A stretch of DNA of 64,000 nucleotides, from the NCBI GenBank assembly GCA_015067145.1, contig SVNA01000009.1, forward strand, positions 1-64,000, read 5' to 3'. Origin of the DNA: Oscillospiraceae bacterium (GTDB lineage Bacteria > Bacillota > Clostridia > Oscillospirales > Ruminococcaceae). The translations under genes were made by a program, and so were the position numbers. The notes beneath the pieces were generated by a model. The model saw only the letters and a program-made list of their open reading frames with translations. It was not told where the DNA came from and made no database searches. Positions 30,416 through 40,054 of this stretch are shown here, in pieces; the first letter of the stretch is position 1, and every line of letters begins with the position of its first letter.

Positions 30416-31108
30416 TTACACTGTCCAGCGGTAGCCATAGCCCCAGATTGTAACAATGTGCTGCGGATTTGACGGGTCTTCCTCGATTTTTATGCGAAGA
30501 CGGCGGATGTTTACGTCAACAATTTTTACATCTCCATAGTAATTTTCGCCCCATACACCCTCAAGGATTTTTTCTCTTACAAGGGCTGTGTCCCTGTTGC
30601 GGAAAAACAGCTCCATGATGCTGAACTCCACACTTGTCAGGTCAATCATCTGTTTGTTTTTATAGAGCACACGGCTTTTCAGATCCAGAGTGAAAGGACC
30701 GGACTGAAGAATATCCTCATTTGATGCCACCTGCTCTGTGCGGTTGAGGCGACGCAGAAGGGATTCCACCCTTGCCAGAAGCTCCTGCATACCAAAAGGT
30801 TTTGTTATGTAGTCATCTGCTCCGACAGAAAGGCAGGTTACCTTGTCGTACTCCTGACTTTTGGCAGAGAGCATGATTATGCCTATTTTATCATCATTTT
30901 TTCTGATATGTTCACAGAGGTATATACCGTTCATTCCCGGAAGCATAATGTCGAGAATTGCCACGTCGAACTTTATGCCGCCGCCGATAAGTGTGATTGC
31001 ATCCTCCGCATTTGTAACCCTTGTAACACTGTGATGTGCCATTTTAAGATTTATCTCAACAATCTCGCCAATGCTGAGTTCGTCTTCAACTATTAAAATT
31101 TCAGCCAT
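30416..31108 (-). CDS. OmpR/PhoB family response regulator
   Basis: LDIMLPGMNG receiver, winged-helix C-terminus ...HIVTIWGYGYRW. Confidence 0.95.
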   Translation of the reverse strand: MAEILIVEDELSIGEIVEINLKMAHHSVTRVTNAEDAITLIGGGIKFDVAILDIMLPGMNGIYLCEHIRKNDDKIGIIMLSAKSQEYDKVTCLSVGADDYITKPFGMQELLARVESLLRRLNRTEQVASNEDILQSGPFTLDLKSRVLYKNKQMIDLTSVEFSIMELFFRNRDTALVREKILEGVWGENYYGDVKIVDVNIRRLRIKIEEDPSNPQHIVTIWGYGYRWTV

Positions 31109-31128
31109 AATCTGTACCTTCCTTGCAT

Positions 31129-32403
31129 TTATCCCAAATCTGTTACACTTTTCAGTATATGCTGTATATCTGACAGTCCAACCTGTTTTTCAAAGCTGAG
31201 ATGCCAGGCTTTTGTATCCTTGTAAACAATGTACGAATAGGCACCAAGCTCTATATCGTTGCGGTATTCCACCTGTGTCACTGTAAAGAGAGGATTATCC
31301 CCATCTTTATCATCGTCCGTTTTTCGCAGCACCTGCCAGCTGCCGTCACTGTATTCGGTGTAAACCTCTCCCTGCCAGCTGTCAGGTATTGCCACAAACA
31401 GTGATTCCTGTGTGTCATATATGCCTATATATTTTCTCACCGGCTGTTCCGGCGTGTAGTCTGTCCACTCCACTGTTTTCAGCACTGCAGGGTCGTCTGT
31501 GCGTTCTTCCTGAATAACCGACGGAGTTTCTATGTATCCGTCGCCATCTATATCTGCACAGTTAAGGTCGTCGGTGTACTCCCACAGTTTGCTTACAACC
31601 GTCATCTGAAAAGCATCAAACATCTTGCCGCCATCGCGGAAAACCATCCCCTCTGTATGCATCTGGTTATAGTCATCCCGGTAATCTGCATACAGCACCA
31701 TCTCACCGGCTTTGCTGTGTGCCAGTGTAAACTGTGTTATATCAATATTATAATATTTAAGCAGACGTGTACCAACCACCCTGAAGGTTCCGTCCTGTGT
31801 AAAGGACAGCGAACGCAGACGCATTCTGCCGTCCGATGTTCTGTTGGAAAGTATCACATCGTCATATCCGTCATAGGTTACATCCCCCACGATTATATCC
31901 TGACAGCTTTCGGCATATTCCCATATATCCGAACCTCCGTCTGTGAAGTATGCAACAAAAAAGTTTTCGTCAATATTTGCAGTGTTATATCCTACAAGAA
32001 GCTGTTTTGTGTCCAGACCTTCAAAGCTAACCGCAGAAAAGTAGAACACTTCCGCCCCCAGGCCTTCCTTGTCAGAAACTATATTCCATCTGCCGTCACT
32101 GTGCGACAGCAATGCCATACGTATGTTTGCACCTTTGTTTGGTGCATAATAGAACACTACTGCCTCTTCCTTTTCGTCCCCGTCTATATCTATAAACTGC
32201 ACCGGAGAGGAATACCCCTGAGAGGTGGAATGTCTGAGGGTTACATTTTCTCCTATATAATTGTCTATCGCCTTAACAATCTCACTTTCGGTCTGTGAAA
32301 ATTTTGGAGCCGAAAGCAGATTTGTGATATTGTTTTTGCCCCTGAAACCACTGCAGCCTGTAAATGTCAGAGCTACACATAACAGCAAAATCAGTCTTTT
32401 GAT
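31129..32403 (-). CDS. Lipoprotein with FG-GAP/VCBS-like acidic repeats; start probably the ATC codon at 32403
   Basis: Lipobox TFTGC; FIDIDGDEKEEAVV, CADIDGDGYIE; SD AAGGAGG 8 nt upstream of ATC. Confidence 0.65.
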   Translation of the reverse strand: MKRLILLLCVALTFTGCSGFRGKNNITNLLSAPKFSQTESEIVKAIDNYIGENVTLRHSTSQGYSSPVQFIDIDGDEKEEAVVFYYAPNKGANIRMALLSHSDGRWNIVSDKEGLGAEVFYFSAVSFEGLDTKQLLVGYNTANIDENFFVAYFTDGGSDIWEYAESCQDIIVGDVTYDGYDDVILSNRTSDGRMRLRSLSFTQDGTFRVVGTRLLKYYNIDITQFTLAHSKAGEMVLYADYRDDYNQMHTEGMVFRDGGKMFDAFQMTVVSKLWEYTDDLNCADIDGDGYIETPSVIQEERTDDPAVLKTVEWTDYTPEQPVRKYIGIYDTQESLFVAIPDSWQGEVYTEYSDGSWQVLRKTDDDKDGDNPLFTVTQVEYRNDIELGAYSYIVYKDTKAWHLSFEKQVGLSDIQHILKSVTDLG

Positions 32404-32482
32404 AGGATATCCCTCCTTATAAATTTACTCATATCAATATATTTTACCACTAATATCATTTTGGTGCAACAAAACCGATGCT

Positions 32483-33235
32483 TTAAATTGCATATAAACT
32501 CACATATATAATCACCGCACCTGCTGCAGCCCCTGTTATTGTATGTAATTTCCCCGATAGTTTCAGCGAAGCAGGCAGCAGTTCGCACAGTGAGGTCTGC
32601 ACCATAATACCGCCCACTGCCGCCAGCACTGCCCCCGTAAACAGTTCATTGGCCATACCGCCAAAAAGCACAACGGCTGCCAATCCGCCTATAAATTCGC
32701 TTATTCCCGCAAAGAAACTGTGCCCCACCGCCTTTGCTCTTGATGACGTGAGATACAGCACACCGCTGGCCACCACTATGCCCTCCGGTATATTGTGCAG
32801 TGCCACCGCAATGGCTATCTCCAGCCCGAAACGGGTATCCTCCAGCCCTGAAAAAATTGTAAGCATGCCTTCGGGCAGATTGTGCAGCACCATAACCGCC
32901 GTGGTTACAAGGCTTATATGCACAGCCTGTGTATAATCAGCCTTGTCTCTGTATATATAATCTGCTGCAGCTGATATCCCCCGGCCTGTGACCCATCCCA
33001 CTGTAGAAATCAGTGCCATAACTGCCGCCGCAGACATGGCATCCATGTATCCCAACATATTTTCATAGCACCTGGGCATCATTTCGATAAGAGAAACGGT
33101 TATCATCACCCCCGCTGCAAATCCCTGAAAAAACGACATTGTCCTGTCCGATATTTTTCTGAAAAGTGCTACAATAACCCCGCCTATCCCTGTGGAAAGC
33201 GAAGAAAAAGCAGATAACAAAATTGGATATATCAT
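32483..33235 (-). CDS. ZIP family metal transporter
   Basis: HNLPEGML and HNIPEGIVVA motifs. Confidence 0.93.
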   Translation of the reverse strand: MIYPILLSAFSSLSTGIGGVIVALFRKISDRTMSFFQGFAAGVMITVSLIEMMPRCYENMLGYMDAMSAAAVMALISTVGWVTGRGISAAADYIYRDKADYTQAVHISLVTTAVMVLHNLPEGMLTIFSGLEDTRFGLEIAIAVALHNIPEGIVVASGVLYLTSSRAKAVGHSFFAGISEFIGGLAAVVLFGGMANELFTGAVLAAVGGIMVQTSLCELLPASLKLSGKLHTITGAAAGAVIIYVSLYAI

Positions 33236-33372
33236 ATAAATTACCCTCTTTTTGTGTTCAATTTAAGTCTTTCATATATAAAAAGCTCTATTAACAGGGT
33301 ATGCAAAGAGGGATATTTCCGTTAAATCTGTGAAAATTTTACAGTAAAAATTTCACAGTATTATTTTCCGCA

Positions 33373-33407
33373 CACTACTTGACATTACATAGTAGTGGTG
33401 ATAATAT
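33373..33407 (+). promoter_or_regulatory. PadR-cassette promoter TTGACA-N17-TAATAT with overlapping inverted repeat CACTACT-N11-AGTAGTG
   Basis: TTGACA 33379-33384, TAATAT 33402-33407; repeat arms 33373-33379 and 33391-33397. Confidence 0.7.
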
Positions 33408-33518
33408 AATAGCAACAACAGCAGCAGAGTATACATTTTGCAGATATGCAGTTATGGTACACACGTTCTGTAATAATGCTGCTGCGATATATAGATGTAT
33501 CTGCAAAAGGAGATATAG

Positions 33519-33842
33519 ATGAACACTCAATTTAAAAAAGGCGTTCTGGAACTTATCGTTCTTCTGGTTATAAGCAAGGAGGACAAATACGGTTATCAGC
33601 TGGTAAATGAAGTCGGAAAGATTGTGGACGTAAACGAAGGTACAATCTACCCTCTTTTGAAAAGACTTACCAATGAAAAATACTGTGAAACATATCTGGA
33701 GCAGTCCGCCGAGGGCCCTGCGAGAAAATACTACAGAATCACCACTGCAGGCAGAATTTATCTTGAAGTTCTGTCAAAAGAATGGCTGGAGTTCACCCGG
33801 ATTGTAAACAATTTTATCAAGGAGATGCAGAACAATGACTAG
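33519..33842 (+). CDS. PadR family transcriptional regulator
   Basis: YGYQLVNEVGK...VNEGTIYPLLKRL. Confidence 0.95.
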   Translation: MNTQFKKGVLELIVLLVISKEDKYGYQLVNEVGKIVDVNEGTIYPLLKRLTNEKYCETYLEQSAEGPARKYYRITTAGRIYLEVLSKEWLEFTRIVNNFIKEMQNND

Positions 33843-34770
33843 GGAAGAATTTTTTGCGAAACTGGACGCAAGGCTCAGCATCCTCAACGAAAATGAACGC
33901 AAGGACATTATTGAAGAGTATCAGAGCCATATAGAATTTAAAATGCAGGACGGAAAAACCGAGGCACAGGCTATCAGTGATTTTGGGGATATTGACGCTC
34001 TGGCAGATGAAATTCTGGAGGCATACCACATAGACAACAGTGCAACAAAGCAGAAAAGTCTTGAATACTACATAAAATGCTGTGTAGGATTTATCAACGA
34101 TGTAACAGAAAGAATACTCAGCCTTTCAGTGAGCGATATTGCAAAAATAATCGTTGAGTTTTTTGTGGTGCTGCTGGCAATATGGCTGCTGTCTATACCC
34201 GTTGATATGGTGTCAAGAGCAATAACAGGTACAATATACAGCTTTAATCTGGGCAGTATTTCCGATGTGCTGGCAGGTGTTGTAAACCTGTTTGCCGAGC
34301 TTATCAATCTGGCTGTAGCATTTCTGATTGTATACAGCTTTATCAGAACAAGGGTTATGACCAGAAAACCCGTTATGCCAAAGTATAAGCAGAAAAAAGA
34401 AACAACAGATTTTATTTCTGATGAAAACAACTTTGATTACAGCGAAGCAAACTTTGATGTACAAACGGGCAAACCTCTGAAAAATAAGAAAACCATTGCC
34501 GATGTGGGCCGAAGCAGCGGAGATTTTCTTGTTAAACTGATTGCCTCCATACTTAAAATATTCCTTTTCCTTGTAATATGGCTGCCTGGTGTTGCCTGCA
34601 CAATTATGTTTATAGTTGCATCTGTACTGCTCACACTGCTTATGATTACACAGGGTATAGGTCTGTGGGGTATCTGCCTTATCTGTATCGGCAGCGGTAT
34701 AGTGAGCCTTGGTATCATCGCATGGATGACCGACATTATCTTTGGAGGTAAACATAAAAATGAAGCTTAA
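33835..34770 (+). CDS. HAAS/DUF1700 family membrane protein
   Basis: N-terminal MTREEFFAKLDARLSILNENERKDIIEEYQSHI then multiple TM segments; next to PadR. Confidence 0.85.
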   Translation: MTREEFFAKLDARLSILNENERKDIIEEYQSHIEFKMQDGKTEAQAISDFGDIDALADEILEAYHIDNSATKQKSLEYYIKCCVGFINDVTERILSLSVSDIAKIIVEFFVVLLAIWLLSIPVDMVSRAITGTIYSFNLGSISDVLAGVVNLFAELINLAVAFLIVYSFIRTRVMTRKPVMPKYKQKKETTDFISDENNFDYSEANFDVQTGKPLKNKKTIADVGRSSGDFLVKLIASILKIFLFLVIWLPGVACTIMFIVASVLLTLLMITQGIGLWGICLICIGSGIVSLGIIAWMTDIIFGGKHKNEA

Positions 34771-34849
34771 AATATTTATTGCAGTTATCACTGCCTTTAC
34801 ATTTGCTGCTTTTGCAGTTTTTACCGTTAAAAGGAGTAAAAAATCATGA
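34760..34849 (+). CDS. 29-aa putative membrane peptide MKLKIFIAVITAFTFAAFAVFTVKRSKKS
   Basis: GGAGGT upstream of ATG, single TM stretch, overlaps both neighbouring genes (ATGA with the next ORF). Confidence 0.5.
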   Translation: MKLKIFIAVITAFTFAAFAVFTVKRSKKS

Positions 34850-35352
34850 AAAAACTTATAGCTTCCCTTATTGCAGGGGCAATTTTTATCGGCGTCGGCG
34901 TCGGGGTTTTCTTTATGGAGATAGCGGAGTTTTCCAGCACCGATTACTTTGCATACATAAAAGAAGATAATATAAAAACATTTACATTTGAAGATGACAG
35001 TATTTTTACCGAAAACACTGACGAAGAAGTCGTTATAAATGTCTATCTCGGAGAATACTTCAGTCAGTACGGAGGATACAAAATTGTGGACTCCCCTTCC
35101 ACCGAAGGTATTGAAATAAGCATAGATTACCGCGGTTCCAGACCACTGTTTAATTTTTCCGACTACAGCGGCAACGACAGCACTGTATACAGCCTGCACT
35201 GTTATCAGTCCACACCGATGCCAAAAGAGATACTTGATGCTGTAAAGTATATCTGTCAGAATAAGGTTATTGTCAGAAACAGCGATATGTTCATAGTGGA
35301 AAATGTCACAATAAAAACCTGCAATCCCCACCTGCTGAAGATAGAAAAATAG
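34846..35352 (+). CDS. Hypothetical membrane-anchored or secreted protein of the PadR/HAAS cassette
   Basis: N-terminal hydrophobic segment; AAAGGAG upstream; translational coupling. Confidence 0.65.
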   Translation: MKKLIASLIAGAIFIGVGVGVFFMEIAEFSSTDYFAYIKEDNIKTFTFEDDSIFTENTDEEVVINVYLGEYFSQYGGYKIVDSPSTEGIEISIDYRGSRPLFNFSDYSGNDSTVYSLHCYQSTPMPKEILDAVKYICQNKVIVRNSDMFIVENVTIKTCNPHLLKIEK

Positions 35353-35403
35353 AATATTCAACGCATAATTCTCAATACATATCCTTTACATATCACCCAA
35401 TAA

Positions 35404-35447
35404 AGAAAACAGCTCAGAGCATTTGGCCCTGAGCTGTTTTCTTATTA
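35404..35447. terminator. Bidirectional intrinsic terminator
   Basis: AAGAAAACAGCTCAG...CTGAGCTGTTTTCTT. Confidence 0.85.
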
Positions 35448-35458
35448 TATATTCAGTT

Positions 35459-36037
35459 TTACCATAAATAATCGCCGATGGTGTATGCGTAGGCAAAGAT
35501 GAGGGTAAACAGAAGCACCCACATAATCACCTGAAGAAGTATAAGCAGAATTACCGCCAGTCTGTTTGTGCCGCCTTTGCGGTGGATAAAATTCTGCCGT
35601 GAGGTTTCGTCCATAACGTTTGCCTGCTGTGCCAGCTTCTGTATATGCATCATATATATGTAGTTGCCGAAAAGGCCGGACGCAATTCCGCTGAGCAACC
35701 CGAAGGAAAACTCTGTAATCACATTAAGCATAAAAACCGCAATCCACCATACTGCTGCAACGGCGTACATTTTGCGGTATACCATCCAGTTTACAGGAAA
35801 GAGGAAGGAACACCAGTTCCAGGAAACTTTTTTACCCTGATATTTAAACCCAAGAAAACGCGGAATGTAATACTCCTGTTTTGTGCCCACAAGCTGTTCT
35901 TCCACAGGGTCTATGGAACTGTCTGTATACACCTTTGAGGTGCTGTTATTTTCGTTTTCAACACCTGTCGCCTTTCCGCAGTTTACGCAGAAAGCATCTT
36001 TATCACCTATATCGGTGCCGCAGTATCTGCAATACAT
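35459..36037 (-). CDS. Zinc-ribbon, DUF2628-like membrane protein
   Basis: MYCRYCGTDIGDKDAFCVNCGKA N-terminus followed by TM helices. Confidence 0.8.
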   Translation of the reverse strand: MYCRYCGTDIGDKDAFCVNCGKATGVENENNSTSKVYTDSSIDPVEEQLVGTKQEYYIPRFLGFKYQGKKVSWNWCSFLFPVNWMVYRKMYAVAAVWWIAVFMLNVITEFSFGLLSGIASGLFGNYIYMMHIQKLAQQANVMDETSRQNFIHRKGGTNRLAVILLILLQVIMWVLLFTLIFAYAYTIGDYLW

Positions 36038-36070
36038 AACATTCCTCCTTTTCTTTTTATCATAAACAGA

Positions 36071-37192
36071 TTAAAACAGTTTTTTCTTGTTGTGCCGTGC
36101 TACACTGAGCACCATACCCATAGCACAGTAGGTCGCCAGTACACTGGTACCCCCCGCAGAAAACAGCGGCAGGGTGATGCCGATAACAGGCAGAACTGAA
36201 AGGTTCATCCCTATATTTATAATGCTCTGAAAGATAATCATAGCAAAAACACCTACACAGATGAGTGAGCCCTGAACGTCGGCAGAGCGGTTTGCGATGG
36301 CAAGTATGCGGAAGCACATGGTGAGGATAACGGTTATAACGATGAGAATACCGATAAAGCCCACACTCTCCGCTATAAAGGAAAACATAAAGTCATTCTG
36401 TGGCAGCGGTACATTGTTGTGGTTATCCACCATAAAGCCTTTGCCGAAAAGCTGGCCCGAACCGATGGAGATTTTGCCTGCATTCTGCTGCAGCAATATT
36501 GATGCGTATTCTGGGTTCTCGCTGTCAAAAAGAGCCAGAATTCGGTTCTGCTGGTATGGCTCCATAATCTTGAACCACAGTATCGGAAGCCCCACAACTG
36601 CAGCCCCTGCTGCTATGCCGATAAGTTTCCAGCTTATACCCGCCGCAAAGAACATGCTTGCGATGATAAATGCGTAAACCAGCATTGTGCCGCCGTCTCG
36701 CTGATAGGCAACAAAGGCAAAAGGCACAAGTGCTACAACCACAAGTTTGATAAGTGTATTTACTTCGTTTATATGATCCTTGTTTCTTTCTATAAAATGG
36801 GCAAGGGTGATAATCATACTGATTTTCAGCAGTTCGCTCGGCTGAAGTGACATGCCGCCGGGCAAGGCAATCCACGCCTTGTTGGTTGTGCCCGGAGGAG
36901 CAAAACCGATAATGGCTGTAAGCACCATAAGTCCGATGCACAAAGCCATGTGGACTTTATACCACTCGCACAGTTCTTTATAGTCAATTATGGAAAGCAG
37001 TATTGCCGCTGTAACGCCAAGCAGGCTTGCCACCAGCTGCACTATAACAACCTTTACATCCCCTACGGCGTTCATTGTTTTATATATGGAATAGATGCTG
37101 TATACAGATATGGCGCTGCAGGTTGCACACAGGCCAATAAAGATAAAGTCTGTCTGCTCGATAAACTCCCGCAGCCACGGATTATTGTTCAT
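36071..37192 (-). CDS. FtsW/RodA/SpoVE family protein (RodA-like)
   Basis: QPSELLKISMII, GIGMNLSVLPVIGITLPLFSAGGTS-type motif. Confidence 0.92.
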   Translation of the reverse strand: MNNNPWLREFIEQTDFIFIGLCATCSAISVYSIYSIYKTMNAVGDVKVVIVQLVASLLGVTAAILLSIIDYKELCEWYKVHMALCIGLMVLTAIIGFAPPGTTNKAWIALPGGMSLQPSELLKISMIITLAHFIERNKDHINEVNTLIKLVVVALVPFAFVAYQRDGGTMLVYAFIIASMFFAAGISWKLIGIAAGAAVVGLPILWFKIMEPYQQNRILALFDSENPEYASILLQQNAGKISIGSGQLFGKGFMVDNHNNVPLPQNDFMFSFIAESVGFIGILIVITVILTMCFRILAIANRSADVQGSLICVGVFAMIIFQSIINIGMNLSVLPVIGITLPLFSAGGTSVLATYCAMGMVLSVARHNKKKLF

Positions 37193-37267
37193 ATACAGCC
37201 CTCCTTTGCTTTTAAAAATTTTTATTTAGTATATAACATATTTTAAAATATATCAACTTTAAAATAA

Positions 37268-37296
37268 TTGTACATTTACTGTTTTTATGATATATT
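37268..37296 (+). promoter_or_regulatory. Putative promoter of tsaE: TTGTAC-N17-TATATT
   Basis: Hexamers at 37268-37273 and 37291-37296. Confidence 0.5.
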
Positions 37297-37341
37297 ATTT
37301 AAGAGTATAATATGTGAAAATTCAAGGGAAGGAGTATTATC

Positions 37342-37767
37342 TTGAAAGAATATATTTCCAACTCAAAGGAAGAGACAGTTGCAATTGCAAAAAACATTGT
37401 TCCTCTTTTATCCAACCACGATATAATATTCTTTGACGGAGGTCTCGGCATGGGCAAAACAGCCTTCTGTCAGGGACTTTGTGACGGCCTTGGCATCAAT
37501 GCCACCGTCACCAGCCCGACCTTTGCCATTGTAAATGAATATACAGGCTATCCTCTCAGCCTTTTCCACTTTGATATGTACCGCATAGAAAATGAAGACC
37601 AGCTTTACAATATCGGTTTTTATGACTATCTGGACTACGACGGTATTGCCGCCATCGAATGGGCGGAAAATATAAAGGACTTTTTCAATGAAAATACCGT
37701 TACAATTAAGTTTGAAAAGCTGGGAGAGACAGTGAGAAAAATTACCATAGAAGGAGATAATTTCTGA
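37342..37767 (+). CDS. tsaE: tRNA t6A biosynthesis ATPase TsaE (TTG start)
   Basis: GGLGMGKTAFCQGL Walker A, TSPTFAIVNEY; GGAAGGAG SD. Confidence 0.93.
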   Translation: MKEYISNSKEETVAIAKNIVPLLSNHDIIFFDGGLGMGKTAFCQGLCDGLGINATVTSPTFAIVNEYTGYPLSLFHFDMYRIENEDQLYNIGFYDYLDYDGIAAIEWAENIKDFFNENTVTIKFEKLGETVRKITIEGDNF

Positions 37768-38432
37768 TGTTGATTTTAGGTGTGGACTGCTCCTCCAAAC
37801 AGGGCAGCGTGGCAGTTGTGCGGGATTCAAAGCCGCTGTACCAGTGTGTTTACGACTCCAATATGACACACAGCCAGAATCTGCTTAGCCTTATAGAAAA
37901 CGCGGTGACAATATGCGGCATAAACAAAAAGGATATTGACCTTTTTGCAGTTACTCTGGGCCCCGGTTCCTTTACAGGTTTAAGAATTGGTCTTGCTCTT
38001 GTAAAAGGTATGGCCATAGCACTTAACAAACCTTGTGTAGGGGTGTCCTCCCTTGCCGCTATGGCAGAAACAGTGGACCTTGACGGTGTTGTTATCCCTT
38101 GCTTTGATGCAAGACGCGGTCAGGTATACTGCCGCATAACCGACGGCGATGAAGTGATTGCAGATGATGACTGCATTATGGCTGCAACCCTTGAGGATTT
38201 TGTTTCCAGTTGTAAAAAAGACATATATTTTGTTGGCGACGGCAAGGATGTATGTTATAATAAATTCAAAGAATACAAAAATGTTAAAAATCATTCTGCA
38301 CTGATGCCCTGTATAGCTTACGGTGCCTGCCTTATGGCAGAAAATATGCCGCCTCAGACACATTTTGAGCTGAGCCCAAGCTATCTGAGACTTTCACAGG
38401 CAGAAAGAGAATTAAAGGAGAAGAACAAATGA
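37767..38432 (+). CDS. tsaB: t6A biosynthesis protein TsaB
   Basis: VTLGPGSFTGLRIGLALVKG. Confidence 0.95.
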   Translation: MLILGVDCSSKQGSVAVVRDSKPLYQCVYDSNMTHSQNLLSLIENAVTICGINKKDIDLFAVTLGPGSFTGLRIGLALVKGMAIALNKPCVGVSSLAAMAETVDLDGVVIPCFDARRGQVYCRITDGDEVIADDDCIMAATLEDFVSSCKKDIYFVGDGKDVCYNKFKEYKNVKNHSALMPCIAYGACLMAENMPPQTHFELSPSYLRLSQAERELKEKNK

Positions 38433-38866
38433 TAGTTTTAGCTGCTGACCACGGTGGTTTCCACCTTAAAGAAGAAGTAAAAAAATATCTTGAAGCAAAA
38501 GGTGTTGAGCTTGTTGACGTAGGTACATTCTCTACAGACAGCATCGACTACCCTGACATTGCAAAAAAAGGCTGTGAAAAAATCACAAGCGGTGAATGTG
38601 ACAAAGGCCTTTTCTTCTGCGGCACAGGCGTAGGCATCTCTATTGCTGCAAACAAAGTTAAAGGCATCCGTGCATGCTGCTGCAGCGACCATTTCAGTGC
38701 AAAATACACACGTCTCCACAACGATGCAAACGTATTGTGCCTTGGCGGCCGTGTAGTTGGTGCAGGTGTTGCCTGCGAGCTTGCCGACCTGTTCCTTGAA
38801 ACAGAATTCGAAGGCGGCCGTCACGCAACACGCGTTGGCAAAATTATGGCTATCGAAGCTGAATAA
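38429..38866 (+). CDS. rpiB: Ribose 5-phosphate isomerase B
   Basis: ADHGGFHLKEEVKKYL, CGTGVGISIAANKVKGIRA. Confidence 0.96.
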   Translation: MIVLAADHGGFHLKEEVKKYLEAKGVELVDVGTFSTDSIDYPDIAKKGCEKITSGECDKGLFFCGTGVGISIAANKVKGIRACCCSDHFSAKYTRLHNDANVLCLGGRVVGAGVACELADLFLETEFEGGRHATRVGKIMAIEAE

Positions 38867-38873
38867 TGCTCAT

Positions 38874-38900
38874 ACGGGAGGGGTATTCCCTCCCTTTTTG
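38874..38900 (+). terminator. Intrinsic terminator after rpiB
   Basis: GGGAGGG-GTATT-CCCTCCCTTTTT. Confidence 0.7.
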
Positions 38901-38951
38901 ATAAAAATATCTATATCATAAACACAATCTAATTAAACGGAGAAATATATT

Positions 38952-39581
38952 ATGTCAAAAGTTTTAGTATTGGACCACCCGCTTGTAAAGCACAAAGTTG
39001 CAATTATGCGTAATAAGGACACAGGTACAAAGGAATTCAAGGCTGTTGCAAAGGAAATTGCAATGCTGATGTGCTACGAAGCAACAAGAGAGCTTGCTGT
39101 TGAAGATGTTGATGTGGAAACACCAATAACAACTGCACGCTGCCAGATGCTGGCAGGCAAAAAGTTGGCTATCGTGCCAATCCTCCGTGCAGGTCTTGGC
39201 ATGGTTGACGGTATGCTGGAGCTTATCCCATCTGCAAAAATCGGCCATATCGGCCTTTACCGTGACGAAGAAACCCTTGAACCTGTAGAATACTTCTGCA
39301 AAATGCCAAGTGACATCAGCGAAAGAGATGTTTTTGTAGTTGACCCTATGCTTGCAACAGGCGGCAGTGCAGTTGATGCAATCAAGCTTATCAAGGCCCG
39401 CGGTGCAAAAAACATCAAATTCCTCTGCCTTATCGCAGCACCTGAAGGTGTTAAAAAGCTGAGCGAAATGCACCCTGATGTTGACATCTTCTGTGCGGCA
39501 CTGGACGACCATCTGAACGAACACGGTTACATTGTTCCTGGCCTCGGTGATGCAGGTGACAGAATTTTCGGCACAAAATAA
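38952..39581 (+). CDS. upp: Uracil phosphoribosyltransferase
   Basis: [45 protein letters not shown]. Confidence 0.97.
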   Translation: MSKVLVLDHPLVKHKVAIMRNKDTGTKEFKAVAKEIAMLMCYEATRELAVEDVDVETPITTARCQMLAGKKLAIVPILRAGLGMVDGMLELIPSAKIGHIGLYRDEETLEPVEYFCKMPSDISERDVFVVDPMLATGGSAVDAIKLIKARGAKNIKFLCLIAAPEGVKKLSEMHPDVDIFCAALDDHLNEHGYIVPGLGDAGDRIFGTK

Positions 39582-39599
39582 AATATGTATTCAAAGCAA

Positions 39600-39634
39600 A
39601 ATCCGTCCATTTTTATGGGCGGATTTTTTGTGTT
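39600..39634 (+). terminator. Intrinsic terminator after upp
   Basis: AAATCCGTCCA-TTTT-TGGGCGGATTTTTT. Confidence 0.8.
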
Positions 39635-39683
39635 TCAGCCACTTTTGAATATAATAAGCCACCCTGTATAATCTCATATAAAA

Positions 39684-39716
39684 ATCAAAAGCACCTGCAA
39701 ATGCAGGTGCTTTAAT
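39684..39716. terminator. Intrinsic terminator-like hairpin
   Basis: AAAAGCACCTGCA-AA-TGCAGGTGCTTTAATTTT. Confidence 0.75.
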
Positions 39717-39778
39717 TTTGCCTGGAGATAAAAAGTGCCATGGGGATATTTTAGATTGCTAGGAATAGTATCTGCTGA

Positions 39779-40054
39779 TTATTCGCCTTTTTCTGCTGCG
39801 AAACATTCGCTGCAAAGAACAGGTCTGTCTTCTCTTGGTTTAAATGGAACTCTTGCTTCTTTACCGCATTTTGCGCAAACGGAAGTGTGGTATTCTCTCT
39901 GTCCTTTAACCTGATTTTTTCTTGCATCGCGGCATGGTTTGCATCTCTGTGGTTCGTTTTCAAAACCTCTTTCTGCATAGAATGCCTGTTCGCCTGCTGT
40001 AAAAGTAAATTCCTGTCCGCAATCTTTGCAAACTAATACTTTGTCTTCGTACAT
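39779..40054 (-). CDS. Zinc-ribbon domain protein (probable zinc-binding, zf-trcl type)
   Basis: CKDCGQEFTFTAGEQAFYAERGFENEPQRCKPCR. Confidence 0.88.
   Translation of the reverse strand: MYEDKVLVCKDCGQEFTFTAGEQAFYAERGFENEPQRCKPCRDARKNQVKGQREYHTSVCAKCGKEARVPFKPREDRPVLCSECFAAEKGE

Noticed and set aside
34213-35361. 382-aa minus-strand ORF opposite the HAAS cassette
   Set aside because: Cys/Tyr/Asn-rich shadow frame; the plus-strand genes have SD sites, coupling and domains.
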